From Asaia bogorensis (GTDB taxonomy: Bacteria; Pseudomonadota; Alphaproteobacteria; CACIAM-22H2), in contig CAMDLT010000011.1 of assembly GCA_945901855.1 (NCBI GenBank), positions 1-64,000 of the forward strand: DNA of 64,000 nucleotides. The letters run 5' to 3'. Below the pieces are notes generated by a model, which saw only the letters and a program-made list of their open reading frames with translations, did not search any database and was not told where the DNA came from. This document shows, piece after piece, positions 29,044 to 37,745 of the stretch; position 1 is the stretch's first letter, and each line of letters opens with the position of its first letter. The translations under genes were made by a program, and so were the position numbers.

Positions 29044-30889
29044 ACCCCGCCTGCGTTGGCAGTGCGTGGCAGCCGCCTTGCTGACGCTGGCGGCATCGCC
29101 CGCAAACGCGCAATTGAATCCGCCGGTGAATCCGCCGGTGAATCCGCCGGCGAATCCGTCGGCGAATCCGCCGGTATTGCTGCGCCCGCCCGTCCCCGCG
29201 CGCCAAGAAGCCCCGCCCGCCGCTGCGCCCCCCTTGCGGGCACCGGCCGGGATCGAGGTCGAATCGGCGCGACCGCTGGAACCGGGTGCCATCGGCTTGG
29301 CCGATCCCGCCCAAAACGGCTTCCCTGCCGATGCCTGGGCGCAAAGCAGCCGCCCGCTGGTCGAGCGCTTGATTCGCGAACTGCCGGTTCCGTTGTCGTC
29401 GCAGCCGCTGCGCGATCTGGCGTGGCGCGCGTTGGCCGCACCGGCGGCGGCACCGCTGGCCGCCACGGCGCTGACGGCGGACGGCGCGCGCAGCGAAAAC
29501 AATTTTGCCGCTCTGCGCGCCTTGCGGCTGCGCGCGCTTGGCGATCTTGCGGGCGCCGCCGACATGGCGCGCCGCGTGCCCGAGCGCATGGCCAACCCCG
29601 CTTTGGCCCAGGTGCTGATCGACGATGCGTGGCTTGCCGCGGCCGACGAGCGCGCTTGCGCGCTGGTGCGCGAGGCGCTGGCCCTGCAGCCCAATCCGCG
29701 CACGCGCGACGTTGGCTTGCAAAAATCGCTGATGTTCTGCCAAGCGCTGGCGGGCGACATGGACCGGGCACAACTGGGCTTGGCGCTGCTGCGCGACCAG
29801 GGGGCCGCCGAAGACGCGACGTTCGTCACGCTGCTGCTGGCGGCGGGCGGCGACGGGCGCGGCGTGCGCGTCGATACGCTGCGCAATGCCGATGCGCTGG
29901 CGCTTGCCATGCTGCGCGCCGCCAAAATTGCCCCGCCGGCCGATACGGCGCAAAGCAACGACCCCGCGATCCTGGCGGCGCTGGCAAAAGGCGATCTGGG
30001 CACGCCGGAATTTCGTCTGGCAGCCGCCGAGCGCGCCGAAGCGTTTGGCGCCTTTAAGGCAAGCGAGCTTGCAGCGCTCTATCGCGATCTGGAACTGACC
30101 CCGGCGCAAATCGCCGACCCGGCGGCGTTTGCGCGCAGCGATGGCGGTCCGCGCGGCCGGGCAGCCTTGTTCAAGGCCGCCGCCGCAGCCCCGATCGGGC
30201 CTGCGCGGCTTGCCGCCTTGCAGGCCCTGTGGAACCACGGGCGCGAGCGCGGCGGCTATGCCACGCTGGCGCGCGCCAGCGCAGGCTTGCTCGGCGAAAT
30301 TCCGGCCTCGCCGGAATACGCCGCCAGTGCGGGCGATGCCGCGCGCGCTTTGCTCATGGCGGGCGCGCGCGATGCTGCGACGGGCTGGATCCGCGTCGTG
30401 CGGACGGCCCAGATAGGCGGTACGGAAACGGCCGAAAATGCGGCATCCCGGATGTGGTTTTTGGCGACGCTTGCGGGCGTCGAGAGCACCGAAGCGCGCA
30501 GCGCCACCCGGCTGGCTGCGTGGCGCCAAGCGCTGGACGGGGTCGATGCGCGCATGGCGGCCCCGCGCGCAGCCTTGGGCGTGGCGCTGTTGAGCGGGCT
30601 TGGCCATCTGCCCGGCGGTGGGGCGTTGGTGGCAATGCCGCAAGGCACGCTCGAACGCCAGCCCGTGCTGCTGCCGCACCCGGCGGTGGCAACGGCCCTG
30701 CACGAGGCGGGCATCGGCGGCAGGGCAGCCGAATGCGCGCTGCTGGTCGTGCATGTTTTGGGCGGCGAGGGTGCGGCAGGCGCGCCCGCGCAAACGTTGT
30801 TGGCCGTGCTCGACGGCTTGCGCGCGGTCGGGCTCGAAGAGACGGCCCGCTTGCTCGCGCTCGAATCGGCGATCGCGTCGGGGCTTTAG
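29024..30889 (+). CDS. Secreted, Pro/Asn-repeat protein; long alpha-helical body of unknown function
   Basis: MTALDAKPRLRWQCVAAALLTLAASPANAQLNPPVNPPVNPPANPSANPPV...; signal peptide, 622 codons. Confidence 0.8.
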   Translation: MTALDAKPRLRWQCVAAALLTLAASPANAQLNPPVNPPVNPPANPSANPPVLLRPPVPARQEAPPAAAPPLRAPAGIEVESARPLEPGAIGLADPAQNGFPADAWAQSSRPLVERLIRELPVPLSSQPLRDLAWRALAAPAAAPLAATALTADGARSENNFAALRALRLRALGDLAGAADMARRVPERMANPALAQVLIDDAWLAAADERACALVREALALQPNPRTRDVGLQKSLMFCQALAGDMDRAQLGLALLRDQGAAEDATFVTLLLAAGGDGRGVRVDTLRNADALALAMLRAAKIAPPADTAQSNDPAILAALAKGDLGTPEFRLAAAERAEAFGAFKASELAALYRDLELTPAQIADPAAFARSDGGPRGRAALFKAAAAAPIGPARLAALQALWNHGRERGGYATLARASAGLLGEIPASPEYAASAGDAARALLMAGARDAATGWIRVVRTAQIGGTETAENAASRMWFLATLAGVESTEARSATRLAAWRQALDGVDARMAAPRAALGVALLSGLGHLPGGGALVAMPQGTLERQPVLLPHPAVATALHEAGIGGRAAECALLVVHVLGGEGAAGAPAQTLLAVLDGLRAVGLEETARLLALESAIASGL

Positions 30890-30896
30890 GCGCGTC

Positions 30897-31832
30897 ATGG
30901 CGCGCGGCCGGCCGCCCGCATCGGTGCAGGAGCTTTCGCCGCAAGCCGAAAGCTTCCTCGAAATGATGCTGGCCGAGCGCGACGCCTCGCCGCACACCGC
31001 GCGCGCCTACCGCGCCGATCTGGCCGACTACGAAAAGTTCCTCGCCGCCAAGGCGGCAACCCCGCTCGACGCCACGCCGGAATTGGCGCGTGCCTATTTG
31101 GCCCGCCTCAAGGCCCAGGGTCTGAGCCCGCGCAGCGCCGCCCGGCGGCTGTCGGCGTTGCGCCAAATGCACCGGTTTTTCGTGTCGGAATCCTACCGCG
31201 CCGACGATCCGCTGGTGCATGTCGAAGCGCCGCGCGCCGGGCGCCCCTTGCCCAAGATATTGTCCGAAGCGGATGTGCGAAATCTGCTCGACGCCGCGCA
31301 TGCCGCGTCCGACGTCGATGGCGGCAGGCTCGCCTGTTTTCTGGAGATTCTGTATTCGAGCGGCCTGCGCGTATCGGAGCTTGCGAGTCTGAAACTGTCC
31401 GCCTTGTCGCGCGACGGACGATTTTTGGTCGTGCGCGGCAAGGGCCGCAAGGAACGGCTGGTGCCGCTGGCCGCCGCCGCCTTGGTCGCCATCGCCGCAT
31501 GGCGCCAAACGCGCGACCCCCGCCACGCCAAATCGCCGTTTTTGTTCCCGAGCGACGCCGCCGCGGGCCACACGACGCCCGCGCGCATTGCCCAGCTTTT
31601 GAAGGACTTGGCCCCCAAAGCCGCGATCGCGCCGGGCCGCCTGTCGCCGCACGTGTTGCGCCACGCATTTGCCAGCCATCTGGTCGATCGCGGGGCCGAT
31701 CTGCGCGCGGTCCAGCAGATGCTGGGCCATGCCGACATCGCAACGACCCAAATCTACACCCATGTCGGTGGCGAACGGCTGAAACGGCTGGTCGACGAAG
31801 CCCATCCGTTGGCGCGCCGCCGCCGCTCGTGA
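30897..31832 (+). CDS. xerD: Tyrosine recombinase XerD-type
   Basis: SPHTARAYRADLADYEKFL...SGLRVSELASLKL...SPHVLRHAFASHLVDRGADLRAVQQMLGHADIATTQIYTHV; catalytic R-H-R-H-Y. Confidence 0.93.
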   Translation: MARGRPPASVQELSPQAESFLEMMLAERDASPHTARAYRADLADYEKFLAAKAATPLDATPELARAYLARLKAQGLSPRSAARRLSALRQMHRFFVSESYRADDPLVHVEAPRAGRPLPKILSEADVRNLLDAAHAASDVDGGRLACFLEILYSSGLRVSELASLKLSALSRDGRFLVVRGKGRKERLVPLAAAALVAIAAWRQTRDPRHAKSPFLFPSDAAAGHTTPARIAQLLKDLAPKAAIAPGRLSPHVLRHAFASHLVDRGADLRAVQQMLGHADIATTQIYTHVGGERLKRLVDEAHPLARRRRS

Positions 31833-31917
31833 CCTGACTTGCGCTTGTAACTCGCAAAAACCGGGGTTACACCAGCAAGACGGACAAATTGTCGGAGTCG
31901 CAAGGGATACAACGCCG

Positions 31918-34098
31918 ATGGCTGCCAAAAAGAAGCTCGCCAAGAAAGCACCCGCGAAAAAGCCGCCCGTCAAGAAAGCGGCGGCAAAGACCGCATCGGT
32001 CAAAAAACCGGTGCCCAAATCCGTGCCCAAAGCCAAACCGGTACCGGCAAAAAAGCCCGCAGCGAAACCCGTCGCCAAGAAGCTCCCGGCTAAAAAGGCG
32101 GCAGCGGCTAAATCGGCGCCGACTAAATTGGCAGCGGGCAAATTGGCACCGGGCAAATTGGCACCGGGCAAATCCGCTCCCGCGAAGCTGGTTCCCGTCA
32201 AGACAGGCGCCAAATCTGCCGCCAAACGGGCGGTTGTGGCAGCACCTGCCAAGGCGCCTGCCCCGAAGGCTGCGGGCTCCAAAGCCCCGGCTTCCAAACC
32301 AGTCGCAGCCCCCGCACCGCTCGCCGCTGTTGCACCCGCCAAACAGGCTGGCGCCGCGAAACCGGCAGCACCCGTCAAACCGGCCCCCGCTACAAAATCG
32401 GCCCCCCCGGCAAAACCGACCGGAGTCGCCAAACCGGCCGCGCCGCCCCCGGCGGTAAAGCTGCCCGTCAAGGGCCCCGGCGGCACGATGCTGCCCGATG
32501 ACGGCGTCAAGCTCGATGCCAAGATTCTGCCCGCGCACGTGGCGATCCTGACGCCCGAGGCGATCGCGTTTGTGGTCGAGCTGGAGCGCAAATTCGGCGC
32601 GCGGCGGCACGAATTGCTGGCCCTGCGCGCGGCCCGCCAAACGCGCCTGGATGCGGGCGAGAAGCCCGATTTCTCGCCGCTGACACGCTCGGTGCGCGAC
32701 GGCGACTGGACGGTCGCCCCGCTGCCCAAGGATCTGCTGGATCGGCGCGTCGAGATTACGGGACCGGTCGACCGCAAGATGGTGATCAACGCCCTCAATA
32801 GCGGGGCGAACGTGTTCATGGCCGATTTCGAGAATGCCTCGACGCCGAGCTGGAACAATCTGCTCGACGGCCAGATCAATCTGCGCGACGCGGTTGCGGG
32901 CACCATCGCCTACAGCGATGCCGGCACCGGCAAAAGCTACAAAGTGGGCCCCAAGCCCGCCGTGCTGTTCGTGCGCCCGCGCGGGTTCGCGCTGCCCGAA
33001 AAGCATCTGTCGGTCGACGGCAAGGCGATGTCGGGCGCGTTTTTCGATTTCGGCCTGTATTTTTTCCACAATGCGCGCGCCCTGCTGAAAAACGGGTCGG
33101 GTCCGTATTTCTATCTGCCCAAGCTCGAAAGCCATCTGGAAGCGCGGCTGTGGAACGACGTGTTCGTGCACGCGCAGAACGCGCTTGGCTTCCGCCAGGG
33201 CTCGATCAAAGCGACCGTGCTGATCGAGACGATCTTGGCGGCGTTCGAGATGGACGAGATCCTTTACGAACTGCGCGAGCATTCGGCCGGGCTCAATTGC
33301 GGGCGCTGGGACTACATCTTCAGCTTCATCAAGAAATTCGCCGCGCGCGAATCCTGCCTGATGCCCGATCGCGGCCAGGTGACGATGACGGCGCATTTCA
33401 TGCGCGCCTACAGCCAGTTGGCGATCCGCACGTGCCACAAGCGCAACGTGCATGCGATGGGCGGCATGGCGGCGCAGATTCCGATCAAGGACGATGCGGC
33501 CGCCAACAAAACGGCGATGGACAAGGTGCGTCTGGACAAGGAACGCGAAGCCGCCGACGGACATGACGGCACGTGGGTGGCGCATCCGGGCCTGGTGCCG
33601 ATCGCGCGCGCGGCGTTCGACGACAAAATGAAAGACGCCAACCAGATCCAGCGCAAGCGCCAGGACGTGCATGTGGTGGCGGGCGATCTGCTGCAAGTGC
33701 CCGCCGGAACCGCGAGCGAAGCGGGCCTGCGGCAGAATTGCGCGGTCGGGATCGGCTATCTGGAAGCGTGGCTGCGCGGCCAGGGCTGCGTGCCGCTCGG
33801 CAATCTGATGGAAGATGCGGCGACGGCCGAAATCAGCCGCGCGCAGGTGTGGCAGCAAGTGCACCATGGCGCGCATCTGGACGACGGGCGCACGGTCGAC
33901 AAGGCGATGGTGCGCAAGACCGTCGACGAAGAAATCGAGAAGATGAAGAAGACGCTCGGCGCCGAGCGTTTCGCCAAGGGCCGCTTCAAGGAAGCCACGA
34001 AGCTGTTTTTGGAACTCGTGGAAGCCGAAAGCTTCCCCGAATTCCTGACGCTGCCCGCCTACGACTGGATCGTCGCCAACGAAGCCAAGCTCGGTTAG
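31918..34098 (+). CDS. aceB: Malate synthase (A-type) with ~190-aa Lys/Ala/Pro-rich, histone-H1/AlgP-like N-terminal extension
   Basis: Low-complexity MAAKKKLAKKAPAKKPPVKK... continuous with GPVDRKMVINALNSGANVFMADFENASTPSWNNL...MTAHFMRAYSQLAIRTCHKRNVHAMGGMAAQIP. Confidence 0.88.
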   Translation: MAAKKKLAKKAPAKKPPVKKAAAKTASVKKPVPKSVPKAKPVPAKKPAAKPVAKKLPAKKAAAAKSAPTKLAAGKLAPGKLAPGKSAPAKLVPVKTGAKSAAKRAVVAAPAKAPAPKAAGSKAPASKPVAAPAPLAAVAPAKQAGAAKPAAPVKPAPATKSAPPAKPTGVAKPAAPPPAVKLPVKGPGGTMLPDDGVKLDAKILPAHVAILTPEAIAFVVELERKFGARRHELLALRAARQTRLDAGEKPDFSPLTRSVRDGDWTVAPLPKDLLDRRVEITGPVDRKMVINALNSGANVFMADFENASTPSWNNLLDGQINLRDAVAGTIAYSDAGTGKSYKVGPKPAVLFVRPRGFALPEKHLSVDGKAMSGAFFDFGLYFFHNARALLKNGSGPYFYLPKLESHLEARLWNDVFVHAQNALGFRQGSIKATVLIETILAAFEMDEILYELREHSAGLNCGRWDYIFSFIKKFAARESCLMPDRGQVTMTAHFMRAYSQLAIRTCHKRNVHAMGGMAAQIPIKDDAAANKTAMDKVRLDKEREAADGHDGTWVAHPGLVPIARAAFDDKMKDANQIQRKRQDVHVVAGDLLQVPAGTASEAGLRQNCAVGIGYLEAWLRGQGCVPLGNLMEDAATAEISRAQVWQQVHHGAHLDDGRTVDKAMVRKTVDEEIEKMKKTLGAERFAKGRFKEATKLFLELVEAESFPEFLTLPAYDWIVANEAKLG

Positions 34099-34114
34099 GG
34101 CGGGGCGGCGCCGT

Positions 34115-35854
34115 TTGCTGACCAAGCTGAGTATCCGGAATTTGAAGCGCTTCGACTCGGTCGAAATCGACCTCGGGCGCGCAGTCGTGTTTGTCGGACC
34201 CAACAATTCCGGCAAGACAACGGCGTTGCAGGCGCTGTCGCTGTGGCGCCACGGGCTGCTCGCCTGGACGGCCAAGCGCGAAAGCGGCTCCGTTGCCGAG
34301 AAACGTCCCGGCGTCGCGCTCAATCGGCGCGACCTGATAGCAATTCCGGTTCCGTCCGCGAAACAGCTGTGGCGGCGCCTTGAAACGCGCCACGCGCGCA
34401 AGAAGTCCGGCAAGCTAGAAACCGAGAACATTCGCATCGAAATTGTTGTCGAGGGAATCGACGACTTGACCGGTACGGCGTGGACTTGCGGCCTCGAGTT
34501 CGATTGGGGCAACGAGGAGTCGTTCTATTGTCGGCCGCTTCGGCTTGAAAAATCGAAAAACGTCGGCCGCATGCCGGTGCCGCCGCAAGCGGCAGATACG
34601 AAGATCGCTTTTCTGCCGCCGATGTCGGGCATCGCGGCCATCGAGCCGAGGCTCGAACGCGGACGTGTCGATGTGTTGCTGGGCGAAGGGCAGACCGCGC
34701 AGGTCTTGCGCAATCTTTGCCATCAAATCGCCGAAGACAGGAGCGATCCCGGCGCGTGGGACGAGATGTCGGGGCATATCAAGATTTTGTTTGGCGTCGA
34801 TCTCCGACGTCCGACTTATCTCGCGGCCCGCGGCGAAATCACAATGACCTACGCCGAGGCGAACGGGACTGTATTGGACATTGCGGCCGCGGGCCGGGGC
34901 CTGCAGCAAACCGCCTTGCTACTTTCCCATGTCTATGCAAACCCGCGAACGATACTGCTGCTCGACGAGCCCGACGCGCATCTCGAGATTCTGCGCCAGC
35001 GCCAGATCTACCAGCTTCTGTCGTCGCTCGCGCAAGAAAAGGGCTCGCAGCTTATCTGCGCGAGCCACAGCGAAATCGTTTTAAACGAAGCGGCCGAAAG
35101 AGACGTGGTCGTCGCGTTTTTGGGAAAGCCCCATCGCATCGACGACCGCGGCGCGCAGCTTCGGAAATCGTTGGCCGAAATCGGCTTCGATCAATACTAC
35201 CAAGCCCAGTCAAACGGGTGGGTCCTCTATCTTGAGGGTTCCACGGATTTGGCGATCCTTCAGGCATTCGCCGCGACGCTCGACCATCCGGCGCGCACTG
35301 CATTGGCGCAACCCTTCGTGCGATATGTAGAGAACCAGACGGGCAGCGCACGGGGCCATTTTCGAGCGCTCAAGGAAGCGGTTCCAAATCTGCAGGGCGT
35401 CGCAATTTTCGACCGTTTGCAGACGACTCCGGATTCGCCGACAGATCTCGCCATCCGAAGCTGGCAAAAATACGAGATCGAAAATTATCTTACGCGCAAG
35501 GACGTGCTTTTGGCCTTTGCGGCGCACGCCACGGCGGATGATCTTGTCGGCCAAGCGGAGTCGGCTTCCCGTCGGGAAGCGATGGGCCAGGCGATCGAGC
35601 AGATAGAAGCGGCACTCAAAGCACTCGACAAAGATCCATGGTCGGACGATATCAAGGCATCGACGGAAGTTTTGGAGCCGATTTTTCGTCGTTATTTCGA
35701 ACGGCTGAAATTGCCGATGCTGGTGCGAAAATCGAGCGCTCATATTCTGGCATCTTTCCTGCCAAGGGCGCATATCTCGCCCGAGATCGTCGAGACGCTC
35801 GATCTGATCGACGCGACCGCGCGTCGGGCGAAACGCGCGGAAGACAGCTATTGA
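34115..35854 (+). CDS. OLD-like AAA ATPase with C-terminal TOPRIM-like region
   Basis: TTG start; GPNNSGKTTALQALSLW (Walker A), TILLLDEPDAHLEI (Walker B), ICASHSEIVLNEA, then YLEGSTDLAIL...VAIFDRLQ (TOPRIM-like). Confidence 0.82.
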   Translation: MLTKLSIRNLKRFDSVEIDLGRAVVFVGPNNSGKTTALQALSLWRHGLLAWTAKRESGSVAEKRPGVALNRRDLIAIPVPSAKQLWRRLETRHARKKSGKLETENIRIEIVVEGIDDLTGTAWTCGLEFDWGNEESFYCRPLRLEKSKNVGRMPVPPQAADTKIAFLPPMSGIAAIEPRLERGRVDVLLGEGQTAQVLRNLCHQIAEDRSDPGAWDEMSGHIKILFGVDLRRPTYLAARGEITMTYAEANGTVLDIAAAGRGLQQTALLLSHVYANPRTILLLDEPDAHLEILRQRQIYQLLSSLAQEKGSQLICASHSEIVLNEAAERDVVVAFLGKPHRIDDRGAQLRKSLAEIGFDQYYQAQSNGWVLYLEGSTDLAILQAFAATLDHPARTALAQPFVRYVENQTGSARGHFRALKEAVPNLQGVAIFDRLQTTPDSPTDLAIRSWQKYEIENYLTRKDVLLAFAAHATADDLVGQAESASRREAMGQAIEQIEAALKALDKDPWSDDIKASTEVLEPIFRRYFERLKLPMLVRKSSAHILASFLPRAHISPEIVETLDLIDATARRAKRAEDSY

Positions 35855-35971
35855 TTTTCTGGCTCGATCGGCGCGGGAAAATCGGCCGCCGCATATCGGA
35901 AAGCGGATGGGTTCGCGTATGATTTTATGCTATATTGAACACAACCTCCGGCTTCCACCCCCGGACGGGGC

Positions 35972-35989
35972 GCTGTTTGACATGGTGAA
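35972..35989 (+). promoter_or_regulatory. boxA-like conserved motif GCTGTTTGACATGGTGAA
   Basis: 18-nt exact inverted match to 63423-63440. Confidence 0.45.
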
Positions 35990-36004
35990 AAACGACACGA
36001 TCCG

Positions 36005-36027
36005 CGCGGCAAAGATTTTTTGCCGCG
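36005..36027. other. Perfect hairpin CGCGGCAAA-GATTT-TTTGCCGCG
   Basis: 9-bp perfect stem, 5-nt loop in intergenic DNA. Confidence 0.8.
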
Positions 36028-36072
36028 AAATGGGTCGGCTTTTCAAATAAATCAAAGACTTGATATGCAACA

Positions 36073-36149
36073 TGTCGCGCAGATGTCGCGTCTGTGTCGC
36101 GCAGGAGTCGCGTCTATGTCGCGTAAGAATCGCATGGATGTCGCGCGGA
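36073..36149. repeat. Seven-unit 11-bp-period array, core TGTCGCG
   Basis: GTCGCG (or ATCGCA in unit 6) begins at 36074, 36085, 36096, 36107, 36118, 36129, 36140. Confidence 0.9.
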
Positions 36150-36202
36150 ACCTGACGGCGGCGGGCCAATAGGCGCGTTGCCCGGCTAGGCGCCTTTTTC
36201 CG

Positions 36203-37660
36203 TTAGGCGCGCTGAGACGTATCCGAACGTTCGCTGGAATTGGGCGGTGCAACCGGCAGGTAAACCACAAACGTCGTGCCCCGGCCGATCTCGCTTGCAA
36301 TGTCGAGCGCGCCGCGATGGCGGTTGACGATGTGCTTGACGATCGCCAAGCCCAAACCAGTTCCTCCCATATCGCGCGAGCGGCCCGCATCGACGCGGTA
36401 GAACCGCTCGGTCAAACGCGGCAAATGCTCGCGCGCGACGCCCTCGCCGTCGTCGGCGACCGAGATCTCGACATAGGCTTGGGCGCGGGCGGCAAAGCCG
36501 GGCGGCAGGCGCTTGGCGTTGGCCGCACGCACTTTGACCGTGCCGCCGCTGCGGCCGTACTTGATCGCATTGTCGATCAGGTTCTGGAAGACTTGCGCCA
36601 ACTGGTCGCTGTCGCCCGTTACGGGGGCAAGGTCGTCCGCGATGTCGACCGCCAGAACGGCGTTTTTCGCCTTGGCCGCCAGCGTCAGCGAATCGAGCGT
36701 CGTTTGCAGCGTCTTGGCGACGTCGGCGCGCGTGGCGGGCGGCGAGTGTTCGAGCTCTTCGATCTTCGACAGCGAGAGCAGGTCTTTGACGATGCGGGTC
36801 ATGCGCTGGGTCTGCGCATCCATGATGGCAAGGAAGCGCAAGCGCGCGGGCGCATCGTCCTTGGCGGGACCTTGCAGCGTTTCGATGAAGCCCGTGAGGG
36901 TCGCAAGCGGCGTGCGCAGCTCGTGGCTGACATTGGCCACAAAGTCGCGGCGCATGCGTTCGGCCTGCTGCACGCCCGTGACGTCCGCCATCGCGACCAG
37001 CACGGCGGGGGCGGCGCCAAGCGGCCGGGGCAGCGGCACGACGCGCACCCGCAAGGCACGTTCGACCGTGCCCGCAAGCCTTGCATCGACCGCCTCGGGA
37101 TGGCGGCCGGCCAGCGCTTCGGCCACCGCATCGAGCGTGCCGGGATCGCGCAAAAAGGCGATCAGCGGCTTGTTTTCAAGATCGCTGCCGAACAAAGCGC
37201 GGGCCGCCGTATTGGCCCGCACGATGTGCTCGTCCGCATCGAGCTGCAAAATTGCGTAGGGCAGCGCATCGACGATCGACTCGAGCGCGGCCTCGCTTGC
37301 CATCGGCTGCGCGCGTTCGGGCAAGGCGCGCTCGAGCCGCGCCACCGCCTCGGCCAAGGGCGCGGTCGGGCCGTCTTCGGTGGCGGCCGCCATCGAGTCG
37401 GCGGGCTCGCCTTTGGCCAATTCGTCGAGGCGGCTGGCGTGGCGGGCCAGGCGTTCGAGATGCCGATGGACCACATAGGCGGTCGCCAACACCGTGGCCA
37501 CGATGCCAAGCAGCGCCGATGTCCACGGGATCTCGTGGGCGACCGCAAGCGCCGTCAGCACGCTTGCGGCCGGCCCCGCGAGAGCCAGCAAAGAAGTCCA
37601 GAAACTGCCAGGTGCGCCGCGCATCGTATGTTTGTGCAGTCTCTTTCGGGCGGGCGTCAA
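36203..37660 (-). CDS. phoR: PhoR-like sensor histidine kinase
   Basis: PAS domain, RRDFVANVSHELRTPLATLTGFIETLQG, DNAIKYG, MGGTGLGLAIVKHIVNRHRGAL. Confidence 0.9.
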   Translation of the reverse strand: MTPARKRLHKHTMRGAPGSFWTSLLALAGPAASVLTALAVAHEIPWTSALLGIVATVLATAYVVHRHLERLARHASRLDELAKGEPADSMAAATEDGPTAPLAEAVARLERALPERAQPMASEAALESIVDALPYAILQLDADEHIVRANTAARALFGSDLENKPLIAFLRDPGTLDAVAEALAGRHPEAVDARLAGTVERALRVRVVPLPRPLGAAPAVLVAMADVTGVQQAERMRRDFVANVSHELRTPLATLTGFIETLQGPAKDDAPARLRFLAIMDAQTQRMTRIVKDLLSLSKIEELEHSPPATRADVAKTLQTTLDSLTLAAKAKNAVLAVDIADDLAPVTGDSDQLAQVFQNLIDNAIKYGRSGGTVKVRAANAKRLPPGFAARAQAYVEISVADDGEGVAREHLPRLTERFYRVDAGRSRDMGGTGLGLAIVKHIVNRHRGALDIASEIGRGTTFVVYLPVAPPNSSERSDTSQRA

Positions 37661-37702
37661 GACAACTCGAAGGCGGCGAGTGTCGCACGCCTTCGAGGCA
37701 GT

Positions 37703-37744
37703 CTTATGAACGCGGGCTTATGAACGCGGGCTTATGAACGCCGG
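37703..37744. repeat. Three tandem copies of 14-bp CTTATGAACGCGGG
   Basis: 37703-37716, 37717-37730, 37731-37744 (last copy with one difference). Confidence 0.9.
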
Positions 37745-37745
37745 C

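Noticed and set aside
30897-31832. XerD-like gene as mobile-element integrase
   Set aside because: Full XerD-type sequence in a housekeeping context next to aroK/aroB; no element boundaries.
30354-34512. Long Ala/Gly-rich minus-strand ORFs (30354..32906 and 31867..34512)
   Set aside because: Antisense of xerD and the Lys/Ala/Pro-rich malate synthase extension.
36073-36149. CRISPR array
   Set aside because: Units are 11 bp with no spacers of CRISPR length and no cas genes.
35930-36169. 79-aa minus-strand ORF (MARRRQVPRDIHAILTRHRRDSCATQTRHLRD...)
   Set aside because: Repeat period of 11 bp is not in register with codons; the apparent RHxRD repeats are a translation artefact.
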